A DNA stretch of 13,282 nt from assembly GCA_031261145.1 (NCBI GenBank), contig JAISJX010000200.1, positions 1 through 13,282 of the forward strand. Reading direction: 5' to 3'. Shown here one piece after another: positions 1 through 7,763 of this stretch (its first letter is position 1; every line of letters starts with the position of its first letter). Below the pieces are notes generated by a model. That model made no database searches and was not told where the DNA came from. It saw only the letters and a list, made by a program, of their open reading frames with translations. The translations under genes were made by a program, and so were the position numbers. The DNA is from Tannerella sp. GTDB lineage: Bacteria; Bacteroidota; Bacteroidia; Bacteroidales; Tannerellaceae.

Positions 1-1
1 C

Positions 2-250
2 GGCTGTCGTTTCACTGGTTTTATTACGCCGGAAGGGATTATATTGGATCAGTATGATTTACTGGCAAAGACCTCACGGGGTCATTTTTCGTTGGTTGAC
101 TTTGGGAGTTATATTGAGCCAAGGATAAAAAAAGTGGACAGGGAAAAGCTCTCGCCGGAAAGTCTCAAGAAGTTGGTGAAATTAGAGAGCATGATTGCAG
201 AGGAAGACGATGATTGCAGTTTATTGTTCAGGGGGAAATTCATACAGTAG
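2..250 (+). CDS. 3' end of an unrecognised protein (5' part outside the window)
   Basis: The frame is open from base 2 to the TAG stop at 248-250 and shows the last 82 residues of a protein. A TTG at 44 could be read as a start, but the frame stays open upstream of it with ordinary-looking residues (a GCRFTGFITPEGI stretch), so this is more likely a truncated gene than a 68-residue protein. The visible part is soluble-looking and charged. It has a Lys/Arg/Glu-rich middle and an acidic EEDDD cluster near the C-terminus, and no membrane segment. I do not recognise the family and assign no function. A hairpin terminator lies 30 nt after the stop, so this is the last gene of its transcript. Confidence 0.6.
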   Translation, partial: GCRFTGFITPEGIILDQYDLLAKTSRGHFSLVDFGSYIEPRIKKVDREKLSPESLKKLVKLESMIAEEDDDCSLLFRGKFIQ

Positions 251-279
251 GAAATAAAGAAGATACACAAACAATAGAG

Positions 280-311
280 CGGCAGGTGTGCAAAATCACT
301 TGCTGTTTTTT
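280..311 (+). terminator. Rho-independent-type terminator after the partial first gene
   Basis: A 9-bp stem pairs CGGCAGGTG (280-288) with CACTTGCTG (297-305), with two G-T wobbles and an 8-nt loop. Six T residues follow directly (306-311). It sits 30 nt downstream of the stop at 250 and would separate the first gene from the metallo-hydrolase gene. The rest of the gap up to 456 shows no other clear element, apart from a weak TATCTTTA (398-405) that misses the -7 consensus by one base and has no -33 box at the right distance. Confidence 0.6.
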
Positions 312-456
312 ATTCCGAAGAGCATTCAAAGCCCCCCAATTTCACCCGTAATCAGAATCTTTTCGCTACAGTCGTCCGGCGTGTCAAGATTTTTCCATAT
401 CTTTACAGCGAATTTATGGCTAAGGAAAGGAACGTTGGTTTTATAAAGTTGAATAT

Positions 457-1293
457 ATGTCTATTAGATTGCAACTGATCGATACGGGGTATTTTTACGC
501 TGACGGTGGTTCAATGTTTGGCGCTACGCCGCACAAAGCATGGAGCCGGCGGTATGCGAGCGATGAACAGAATCGTTGCATATTGGCAATGCGTGCAGGA
601 TTAGTTACCACGGATTGCGGACGAATCATCTTGATTGACAATGGGGTAGGGGACAAGCAATTGGACAAGCTCAAATCATCCTCATACCGGTTTTTCGACT
701 TGGCAGACCTGTATGACGAGCTTCGGAAACGTGCTGTTTCGCCGGAACAAGTGACCGACGTCGTATTAACTCATTTGCATTTTGACCATTGCGGCTACAC
801 GACGAAGTATGAGGACGGACAGGCGGCGCCTGCTTTTCCTTCGGCAACTTGCTGGGTCAGCCAGGCGCAATGGGAAAACGCCCTGCATCCCAATCCGTTA
901 GAGGCAGACGCCTATTTCCCTGAAAATATGGACGCTATCGAAAAATCCGGCAAACTTCGACTGATTCAGGCGGATTGTGACTTGTGCGAAGGTGTGCGGC
1001 TTCGTCTCTACGACGGGCATACACCGGGGCAAATCGCGCCTTACATCCGCACGGACGACTATACAGCGGTCTTTGCCGGCGATGTGATTCCAATCTCAGC
1101 CCAAATCTCTCCACTATGGATTTCTGCGTACGATTTGTGCCCTTTAACATCCTATTACGAGAAAATCCGGATGCTCGATGAGGCTGCTTCGACTAATCAG
1201 GTGATTATACATTATCATGACGCATATACACCGTGTTCAACCGTTAAGAAAATCAATAATTTCTTTAAAATTAGTCATAAGATTGTGATATGA
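457..1293 (+). CDS. MBL-fold (metallo-beta-lactamase superfamily) metallo-hydrolase
   Basis: A 278-residue protein with the metal-binding landmarks of the metallo-beta-lactamase fold: HLHFDH at residues 106-111 (the HxHxDH signature), H188 in GHTPGQ (187-192), D209 in FAGDV, and a C-terminal IIHYHD (250-255) supplying the last ligand. These residues normally hold a two-metal centre that hydrolyses esters, lactones, thioesters or phosphoesters; the substrate cannot be told from sequence. The GHTPGQ stretch and the length fit the lactonase-like/YtnP-like branch rather than true beta-lactamases. There is no signal peptide, so it is probably cytoplasmic. It stands alone between a terminator upstream and a new promoter at its 3' end. 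The ATG at 457 fits the fold's N-terminus. No Shine-Dalgarno is evident close to it. Confidence 0.88.
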   Translation: MSIRLQLIDTGYFYADGGSMFGATPHKAWSRRYASDEQNRCILAMRAGLVTTDCGRIILIDNGVGDKQLDKLKSSSYRFFDLADLYDELRKRAVSPEQVTDVVLTHLHFDHCGYTTKYEDGQAAPAFPSATCWVSQAQWENALHPNPLEADAYFPENMDAIEKSGKLRLIQADCDLCEGVRLRLYDGHTPGQIAPYIRTDDYTAVFAGDVIPISAQISPLWISAYDLCPLTSYYEKIRMLDEAASTNQVIIHYHDAYTPCSTVKKINNFFKISHKIVI

Positions 1294-1313
1294 AAAAAAA
1301 AGCTATACCTTTG
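1283..1313 (+). promoter_or_regulatory. Bacteroidetes-type promoter for the parA-parB-...-rel operon
   Basis: A perfect -7 element TACCTTTG (consensus TAnnTTTG) lies at 1306-1313, and TTG at 1283-1285 sits 20 nt upstream as the -33 box, overlapping the end of the metallo-hydrolase gene. This is the arrangement read by the primary sigma factor of Bacteroidetes. Transcription would begin a few bases after 1313, giving a leader of roughly 90 nt before parA. I see no strong hairpin or riboswitch-like structure in that leader. Confidence 0.7.
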
Positions 1314-1410
1314 CAAATTACCAGCGGTTGGGACGGTTTAGGAATGGATTGATTTATTTGTCTTGTTTTTAAGGATTTAATATATGATATTGTTGCATAA
1401 ATAAAAAATT

Positions 1411-2175
1411 ATGGGAAAAATTATTGCATTAGCAAATCAAAAAGGCGGGGTTGGAAAGACAACCACCACCATAAATCTGGCGGCATCATTAGCTGCTTTG
1501 GAAAAAAAGGTGTTAGTGATTGATGCAGACCCGCAGGCCAACGCTTCTTCGGGGTTAGGCATTGACATTAAAAACCTTAGCTGCTCGCTCTATGAATGTC
1601 TGATTAATAAGGACGACCCTCATAAAGCCATTGTGCCCACCGAGTTAAAGGGGTTGGATGTTTTTCCGTCCCATATTGATTTGGTTGGCGCCGAAATAGA
1701 AATGCTCAATATGGACAACCGGGAATACATTCTGAAACAGACCCTTGCGCCGTTGAAAGATTTATACGACTTTATCCTGATTGATTGTTCGCCGTCCTTG
1801 GGATTGATTACCGTCAATGCGCTCACGGCGGCCGATTCCGTGATTATTCCCGTACAATGCGAATATTTCGCTTTGGAAGGAATTACTAAGTTGCTGAACA
1901 CTATCAAAATAATCAAGTCAAAACTGAATCCTGAATTAGATATCGAAGGCTTTCTCATTACGATGTACGATCCCCGCCTGCGGGTAGCCAATCAAATCTA
2001 TGAAGAGGTGAAACGGCCGTTCCAGGATTTGGTGTTTACAACTGTGATTCAACGGAATGTGAAATTAGTGGAAGCCTCCAGTTTCGGCAAACCGGTATTG
2101 CTTTATGACGCCGAATCGAAAGGTTCGCAGAATCACATACAGTTAGCGCAGGAATTAATCGAAAAAAACAAATAA
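1411..2175 (+). CDS. parA: ParA/Soj chromosome-partitioning ATPase
   Basis: A 254-residue ParA-family ATPase of the short chromosomal Soj type, with no N-terminal HTH as found in plasmid P1-type ParA. The deviant Walker A motif KGGVGKT is at residues 11-17, including the signature lysine K11 that acts across the dimer. DADPQAN (38-44) is the switch I region and FILIDCSPSLG (121-131) the Walker B/switch II region. In the family, ATP-bound ParA dimers coat DNA non-specifically, and ParB-parS complexes move along this gradient by stimulating hydrolysis, segregating replicated origins. It is the first gene after the promoter at 1283-1313, and its stop is 4 nt before parB. The length is normal and no motif is missing. 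Confidence 0.96.
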   Translation: MGKIIALANQKGGVGKTTTTINLAASLAALEKKVLVIDADPQANASSGLGIDIKNLSCSLYECLINKDDPHKAIVPTELKGLDVFPSHIDLVGAEIEMLNMDNREYILKQTLAPLKDLYDFILIDCSPSLGLITVNALTAADSVIIPVQCEYFALEGITKLLNTIKIIKSKLNPELDIEGFLITMYDPRLRVANQIYEEVKRPFQDLVFTTVIQRNVKLVEASSFGKPVLLYDAESKGSQNHIQLAQELIEKNK

Positions 2176-2179
2176 ATTT

Positions 2180-3067
2180 ATGACGACACCGAGTAAAAAC
2201 AGATTAGGACGCGGTTTAGATGCTTTGCTTACAATGGATGACCTGAAAACCGGCGGTTCGTCGTCCATCAGCGAGATTGAACTGAGCAAAATCGAACCGA
2301 ACCCCGATCAACCCCGTACTGTTTTTGAGGACGAGGCATTGGAAGAATTAACAGCCTCCATTCGTTCGTATGGTGTGATACAGCCGATTACCCTCAAAGA
2401 AATCGGCCCCAACAAATATCTGATTATTGCGGGCGAACGCCGTTACCGCGCTGCGCTCAAAGCCGGATTGGAACGAATCCCCGCCTACATCAAAACAGCA
2501 GCCGACGAAGATGTTGCGGAAATCGCCCTGATCGAAAATATCCAGCGGGAAGACCTGAATGCGATTGAAATTGCATTAGCTTACCATAAACTGATTGACG
2601 CCAACGGATTTACCCAGGAACAACTGAGCGAACGGGTCGGGAAAAAACGGGCTACCATAGCCAACTACCTGCGATTGCTGAAATTACCGGCCGAGATACA
2701 GGTTGGCCTCAAAGATAAACGGATAGACATGGGACATGCACGCGCCTTGATTACGGTTGATGACGCGGAAGTACAGTTAGCGCTTTACGAACAGATTCTT
2801 GCACAAGGACTTTCCGTCCGCAATGTGGAAGAATTGGCGCGGAATGCGATCGGTGGCGATACCAGTCAAATCCAGTCCGCTTCCCAAACGCCTAAAAAGC
2901 CTGTCCCCGAAGAGTATGACATTCTAAAAAAGCAATTGTCCTCTTTCTTCAAGACAAAAGTGAAATTAACAATTGATAAAGAAAAAGGGAAAGGCAAAAT
3001 CACCATTCCTTTCAATTCCGAAAAAGAATTGGAAGATATCATAGGGTTGTTAGACAGAATGAAGTGA
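2180..3067 (+). CDS. parB: ParB/Spo0J chromosome-partitioning CTPase, centromere-binding protein
   Basis: A 295-residue ParB. The N-terminal RLGRGLDALL (8-17) is the short segment that in this family contacts and activates ParA. The ParB/Srx CTP-binding domain covers about residues 31-125, with the arginine-rich GERRYRAA box at 85-92 and ENIQRED at 119-125. The parS-binding helix-turn-helix region follows (about 145-170, TQEQLSERVGKKRATIANYLR). A charged linker and a C-terminal dimerisation segment (about 243-295) end the protein. By family knowledge ParB loads at parS, slides as a CTP-dependent clamp and recruits ParA and SMC. The ATG is 4 nt after the parA stop, so the two are almost certainly cotranscribed. 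No perfect parS occurs in the window; a 13/16 match lies inside efp. Confidence 0.96.
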   Translation: MTTPSKNRLGRGLDALLTMDDLKTGGSSSISEIELSKIEPNPDQPRTVFEDEALEELTASIRSYGVIQPITLKEIGPNKYLIIAGERRYRAALKAGLERIPAYIKTAADEDVAEIALIENIQREDLNAIEIALAYHKLIDANGFTQEQLSERVGKKRATIANYLRLLKLPAEIQVGLKDKRIDMGHARALITVDDAEVQLALYEQILAQGLSVRNVEELARNAIGGDTSQIQSASQTPKKPVPEEYDILKKQLSSFFKTKVKLTIDKEKGKGKITIPFNSEKELEDIIGLLDRMK

Positions 3068-3089
3068 CATATATTTAATGTAAGAGCGC

Positions 3090-3806
3090 GTGAAGAAATT
3101 CTATAAAATAACCGGTATCATGGTGTTTGGATTTATACTATGCAGTACCTTGTTTTCTGTGAAAGCCCAGGAAATCAACGTTATTGAAGGCGATACGCTT
3201 CGCCTGACAGAGGCTGATTCGGCAATCATAAACAACTCGGTACAGGCTGCTGATACGTTGTTCACAGAAGAACTCACCACCGATACGATCCCTGTTTTTA
3301 AGCCAAATCCGAAACGCGCCGTCATCTATTCGGCCATTTTTCCCGGCCTGGGACAGGTTTACAACCGTAAATACTGGAAATTACCTTTGGTTTACGGAGG
3401 ATTTATGGGATTTGCCTACGCCATCTTATGGAATAATAAAAATTTCAAGGACTATTCGGAGGCTTACTTTGATATTATGTTTGATGATCCGAACGATCCG
3501 GACAGTTGGCACGACAGTTGGATGGACTTTGTGCCGGCCGGAAGGGAACCCTCCGAATATATCAACGACGGCAGTTTTAAAAACCGCCTGAAAAACGGAA
3601 AAGATTATTACCGCCGTTACCGCGACTTGAGTTACATCCTGACGATTGCTTGGTACTTTATCTGTATGGCCGATACGTATGTGGACGCTCAATTATTTGA
3701 TTTTGATATATCTGCTGACCTTTCCATGCACATCGCGCCATCGTTGACCCCCAGAACAAAATTCAATTCAAACTTATACGGGCTTAGCCTCAATATTAAA
3801 TTTTAA
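3090..3806 (+). CDS. DUF5683 envelope protein with signal peptide
   Basis: A 238-residue protein that I place in the Bacteroidetes DUF5683 family; its function is unknown. A signal peptide is clear: MKK, a hydrophobic core (about 7-22), then SVKA|QE with predicted cleavage after residue 26. About 45 residues of acidic, Thr/Asp-rich linker follow. The conserved block starts near 75 (RAVIYSAIFPGLGQVYNRKYW) and continues with hydrophobic segments at about 97-114 and 180-196, so the mature protein is probably membrane-associated in the envelope. The start is GTG at 3090: no in-frame ATG occurs before it, and the next Met (residue 11) would remove the lysines of the signal peptide. It lies 22 nt after parB and 5 nt before the lytic transglycosylase gene, suggesting cotranscription and a cell-wall or envelope role. 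Confidence 0.82.
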   Translation: MKKFYKITGIMVFGFILCSTLFSVKAQEINVIEGDTLRLTEADSAIINNSVQAADTLFTEELTTDTIPVFKPNPKRAVIYSAIFPGLGQVYNRKYWKLPLVYGGFMGFAYAILWNNKNFKDYSEAYFDIMFDDPNDPDSWHDSWMDFVPAGREPSEYINDGSFKNRLKNGKDYYRRYRDLSYILTIAWYFICMADTYVDAQLFDFDISADLSMHIAPSLTPRTKFNSNLYGLSLNIKF

Positions 3807-3811
3807 CGCCT

Positions 3812-5470
3812 ATGAAAAAGATAGTTCTTACCCTGTTGTACCTGTGTTTTATCTGCCCGGCGATTTTCGCGCAAGTGGAAGAAACAGTAGATGAAGATGA
3901 AAACAAATATTCGGTTTTATCGACTGATTCAAACTTCATGGATATCGGACTGATACCCGAAGTACTGGATGAGAATGTGAACAGCCTGCTTGAAAGCTGG
4001 CACGTGCAATATTTCTCCCAAAAGGACAGTTTTTGTTTGGATGACACGGAAAATGTGTTTTTCCCCGAACAAATCTATCAGATGCGGTTAGCCCAGTTGC
4101 CGTTTGTTATTCCGATGGAATACAACCCCAAAATACGCGAATGTATTGATTTATACGCTGTCCGGCGTCGCGACCTTGTACGCTACATGATGGGGATGGC
4201 CGACCTTTATTTTCCGATTTTTGAGCAGAAATTAGACGAATACGGCCTGCCTCTCGAACTGAAATACCTTGCGTTGGTAGAAAGCGCCCTGAATCCCAAA
4301 GCCTTATCTCCTGTCGGCGCCGCCGGGCTGTGGCAATTTATGTTGCCGACCGGAAAAATCTACGGGCTTGAAATCAACAGCCTGATAGACGAACGTTTAG
4401 ACCCTTATAAAGCGACTGATGCCGCCTGCCGCTACTTCAAAGAGATGTATGCCATCTACGGAGACTGGTATCTTGTCATGGCGTCTTACAATTGCGGGCC
4501 GGGCAACGTGGATAAAGCCATCCGACGGGCGGGAGGCAAAACCAATTTCTGGGATATTTTCCCTTATTTGCCGAAGCAAACCCGTTCGTATGTGCCCCTT
4601 TTCATCGCGGCAAGTTACATCATGAACTATCATTGCGAGCATAACCTCTGCCCGATACGGACAAGCCTGTCTATGGCGACCGACACGATTATGGTAAACA
4701 GGATGTTACACCTCCAACAAGTGGCGGATGTATTGCATCTGGATATAGAACTGCTGCGAATGTTGAACCCCCAGTATAAACGGGAAATCATTCCGGGAAA
4801 CAGAACTCCTTCACCAATAAAACTGCCGGTATCAGCCACTTATTCCTTTATTGACAATAACGACAGTATCTATAAACACCGCGTCGAAGACCTTTTGGCC
4901 GATTGCGCCCCCATCGACATTAACTATTCGGGGAAAATTACTTCCGGTACCCGCGAAACCATCAAACATACCGTTGTTTCGGGCGAAAACCTGACTAAAA
5001 TAGCCAGTCAATACGGGGTGACCGCTCAGAATCTCCGTCATTGGAATGGGCTGAAATCCAACAGAGTCCCTCCCGGCAAACAATTGACTGTCCAAGTGGA
5101 TAACGGAGGAATTCGTTTTGCGCCGACAAAGAACGAAACGGCTGCAAAAAATACGGCCGCCTCAAAGAATGAATCCGCCTCTGCCAAAAAAGAGACGGCA
5201 AATACTTCCGCGAAGAAAGAAACGGCTGCCGCCACGAAACAAGTGGCTCAGATAAAGCCTGTAACAACCGCCGGAACTGCGCAAAATCAAGCCGTCGCAG
5301 ATAACGGCAACGGTTCAAAAACAGTTACCTATAAAGTCCAGTCAGGTGATTCTTTATATTCAATAGCCAAAAGATATTCGGGTGTAACCGTTGCTAAGTT
5401 GCAAGCGGTCAACAACCTGACAAGTGATAAACTGAAAATTGGTCAAGTATTGAAAATACCGGTAGGATGA
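3812..5470 (+). CDS. mltD: MltD-type lytic transglycosylase with LysM domains
   Basis: A 552-residue secreted murein hydrolase. Residues 1-20 form a signal peptide ending AIFA|Q. The SLT (lysozyme-like) domain covers about 140-265: the presumed catalytic glutamate is E157 in LVESALNPKALS, followed by GLWQFM (172-177) and ASYNCGPGNV (224-233). In the family this domain cleaves the MurNAc-GlcNAc bond to give 1,6-anhydro ends. A weak LysM-like segment lies at about 295-338, with clear LysM peptidoglycan-binding domains at about 385-428 and 505-551. An Ala/Lys/Thr/Glu-rich linker with short repeats (AKKETA twice) joins the last two. There is no lipobox cysteine after the signal, unlike E. coli MltD, so it may be periplasmic rather than a lipoprotein. 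It starts 5 nt after the DUF5683 gene. Confidence 0.92.
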   Translation: MKKIVLTLLYLCFICPAIFAQVEETVDEDENKYSVLSTDSNFMDIGLIPEVLDENVNSLLESWHVQYFSQKDSFCLDDTENVFFPEQIYQMRLAQLPFVIPMEYNPKIRECIDLYAVRRRDLVRYMMGMADLYFPIFEQKLDEYGLPLELKYLALVESALNPKALSPVGAAGLWQFMLPTGKIYGLEINSLIDERLDPYKATDAACRYFKEMYAIYGDWYLVMASYNCGPGNVDKAIRRAGGKTNFWDIFPYLPKQTRSYVPLFIAASYIMNYHCEHNLCPIRTSLSMATDTIMVNRMLHLQQVADVLHLDIELLRMLNPQYKREIIPGNRTPSPIKLPVSATYSFIDNNDSIYKHRVEDLLADCAPIDINYSGKITSGTRETIKHTVVSGENLTKIASQYGVTAQNLRHWNGLKSNRVPPGKQLTVQVDNGGIRFAPTKNETAAKNTAASKNESASAKKETANTSAKKETAAATKQVAQIKPVTTAGTAQNQAVADNGNGSKTVTYKVQSGDSLYSIAKRYSGVTVAKLQAVNNLTSDKLKIGQVLKIPVG

Positions 5471-5499
5471 GAGAGTAGAGGATTTTTTAAAAGTATTTT

Positions 5500-7743
5500 A
5501 TGAGCATACGGGACGAAGCAATTTCATTGGATGAACAGCGGATTAAGGAGGAGTTTGATCTCCTGCTGAAAGATTATCTGCAAAGCAATCATCGACGTAA
5601 AGTTGAACGCATTACCAAAGCCTTCAATTTTGCCAATGAAACTCATCGTGGGGTTAAGCGTCGTTCCGGCGAACCCTATATCATGCACCCTTTAGCCGTC
5701 GCCCGCATCGTGTGTACGGAGATGGGATTAGGCTCAACATCCATCTGTGCAGCGCTTTTGCACGATGTCGTCGAAGATACCGAATATACGGTGGAAGATA
5801 TTAAAAACATGTTCGACGAGAAAGTCGCCGAGATTGTGGACGGGCTGACTAAAATCGCCGGAAGTATCTTTCAGGAGCATGCCTCCACACAAGCCGAAAA
5901 CTTCCGGAAACTCTTCCTGACCATGAGCAACGACATCCGCGTCATCCTGATTAAAATGGCCGACCGGCTACATAACATGCGCACGCTCAGTTCCATGCCT
6001 CCCGAAAAACAATATAAAATCGCCGGAGAGACTTTATATTTATACGCCCCCCTGGCACACCGGTTGGGGCTTTTCAGCATCAAAACGGAATTGGAAGACC
6101 TCAGCTTTAAATACGAGCATCCCCATGAATTTGAGATGATTAACAAAAAAATGAAGGCTACGGAGGAATCCCGTCGGCTTTTGTTTGAAGATTTTGCCAA
6201 ACCCATCAATACAAAATTGAAAGAGATGGGGCTGGATTACGAGATGCGCGCCCGCATCAAATCAGTCTATTCGATATGGAACAAAATGGAAGCCAAAAAG
6301 ATACCCTTCGAAGATATTTACGATATTTTTGCTGTCCGGATTATTTTTGAATCCATCGACGGAGTGGAGGATAAAAACGTTTGTTGGGATATCTATTCGG
6401 TCATCACGGATATTTACCGGATTCGTCCGGATCGGATTCGTGACTGGGTAAGCCGTCCAAAATCAAATGGTTATCAGGCGCTTCACGTGACTGTCATGGG
6501 GCCGAGCGGACAATGGGTTGAAGTTCAAATCCGCAGCCGTAAAATGGACGAGATCGCCGAAAAAGGATTTGCCGCCCACTGGAAATACAAAGAAAAAGTA
6601 GAAAAGGTAGAGGAAGAAACGGAATTAGACAAGTGGTTGCAAACCATCACGGAAATCTTAGAAAACCCGAATCCGGACTCCTTGGATTTCCTGGACACCA
6701 TCAAAATGAATCTTTTTTCGTCCGAAATCTTTGTCTTCACCCCGAAGGGCGACATCAAAACGATGCCGCAAGGCGCTACGGCGCTGGATTTTGCCTACAC
6801 GCTACACTCCGACATCGGGAATAATTGTATCGGCGCCAAGGTGAATCACCGCTTGGTTCCGCTCAGCCATACGCTATCCAGCGGCGACCAGATCGAGATT
6901 CTGACTTCACGCTCCCAGCAACCCGCGCCGGAATGGTTGAATTTTGTAACCACTGCGAAAGCGCGTACAAAAATAGAGGCTTACCTGAGACGTGCGCGGA
7001 AAGAAGCCTCCAAAAAAGGCGAGGAACAATTATTGGAAGTCTTCAGGAAGGCAGGCATCGAACCCATCCCTTCCTTCATCGACAAAGTGGCGTTATATTA
7101 CGGCTTCCTCAAACGGGAAGACCTCTTCTATGCGATTGAGAAAGAGAACCTCGAACCGCCCGAAAGCCTCAAAAAAATATTGCAGGAAAAAACAGAGAAT
7201 TTCGTGTTCAAGTTTGTCAAGCAGGCGCTGCATGTCAAAAAATCAAACAAAAAGGATGCCTCCCTCAAGGAATTGCCAGAATTTGACCGGAGCAAAGCAT
7301 ACGTGCTTAGTGATAACGAACTGAATAAAAATTATGTCATTGCCGCCTGCTGCAAACCGATTGCAGGTGAGGATACCATTGGATTTATCAACGATGACGG
7401 GACGGTCGTTGTCCATAAACGTTCCTGCAAGATTGCCACGAAGCTGAAAAGCAGTTTCGGCGACCGCATCCTTACGACCGTCTGGAGCAAATACTCCGGT
7501 TCTTCTTTCGAAGCAACCTTGGAAATTAGCGGCATTGATTCAATTGGAGTGTTGAACATCATTACCAAAACGATTTCTGAAGGGTTTAATATCAATATCC
7601 AACGCCTGCATCTCGAAACCAGAGACGGGGTATTTGAAGGAAAAATCAAAATGCTGGTACACAATGTGGACGATATTCACCGAATGTGCACGGCGTTGTC
7701 TAAAATAGAAAATGTCAAATCCGTAGCCCGGATTGTAGATTAA
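5500..7743 (+). CDS. rel: RelA/SpoT homologue 1, probable bifunctional (p)ppGpp synthetase/hydrolase
   Basis: A 747-residue long-form RSH protein with all expected domains in order. The HD hydrolase has RRSGEPYIMHP (54-64), HDVVED (88-93) and MADRLHNMRT (153-162). The synthetase has RIKSVYSIWNKM (252-263), YDIFAVR with D275, NGYQALH (323-329), EVQIR with E341, and AAHW (358-361). TGS is at about 407-470. A helical region follows, then a zinc-finger/CC domain with C617-C618, H639 and C643, and ACT at about 668-747. All hydrolase and synthetase residues I can compare with well-studied Rel proteins are present, so it should both make (p)ppGpp from ATP and GTP/GDP and degrade it. The C-terminal half would sense stalled ribosomes. 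It follows mltD by 29 nt and precedes its paralogue by 20 nt. The ATG follows an AT-rich leader (TATTTTATG). Confidence 0.95.
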   Translation: MSIRDEAISLDEQRIKEEFDLLLKDYLQSNHRRKVERITKAFNFANETHRGVKRRSGEPYIMHPLAVARIVCTEMGLGSTSICAALLHDVVEDTEYTVEDIKNMFDEKVAEIVDGLTKIAGSIFQEHASTQAENFRKLFLTMSNDIRVILIKMADRLHNMRTLSSMPPEKQYKIAGETLYLYAPLAHRLGLFSIKTELEDLSFKYEHPHEFEMINKKMKATEESRRLLFEDFAKPINTKLKEMGLDYEMRARIKSVYSIWNKMEAKKIPFEDIYDIFAVRIIFESIDGVEDKNVCWDIYSVITDIYRIRPDRIRDWVSRPKSNGYQALHVTVMGPSGQWVEVQIRSRKMDEIAEKGFAAHWKYKEKVEKVEEETELDKWLQTITEILENPNPDSLDFLDTIKMNLFSSEIFVFTPKGDIKTMPQGATALDFAYTLHSDIGNNCIGAKVNHRLVPLSHTLSSGDQIEILTSRSQQPAPEWLNFVTTAKARTKIEAYLRRARKEASKKGEEQLLEVFRKAGIEPIPSFIDKVALYYGFLKREDLFYAIEKENLEPPESLKKILQEKTENFVFKFVKQALHVKKSNKKDASLKELPEFDRSKAYVLSDNELNKNYVIAACCKPIAGEDTIGFINDDGTVVVHKRSCKIATKLKSSFGDRILTTVWSKYSGSSFEATLEISGIDSIGVLNIITKTISEGFNINIQRLHLETRDGVFEGKIKMLVHNVDDIHRMCTALSKIENVKSVARIVD

Positions 7744-7763
7744 AACCCCTAACACGCAATTTT

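Noticed and set aside
416..478. 20-codon ORF (ATG 416, TGA 476-478) overlapping the start of the metallo-hydrolase gene, a possible leader peptide
   Set aside because: There is no Shine-Dalgarno, no runs of a regulatory amino acid and no attenuator-like structure. An ORF of this length is expected by chance.
6484..6489. Other CACGTG cores (also 4002 and 10449) as parS sites
   Set aside because: Their flanks match the parS consensus poorly, and about three CACGTG hexamers are expected by chance in a window this size.
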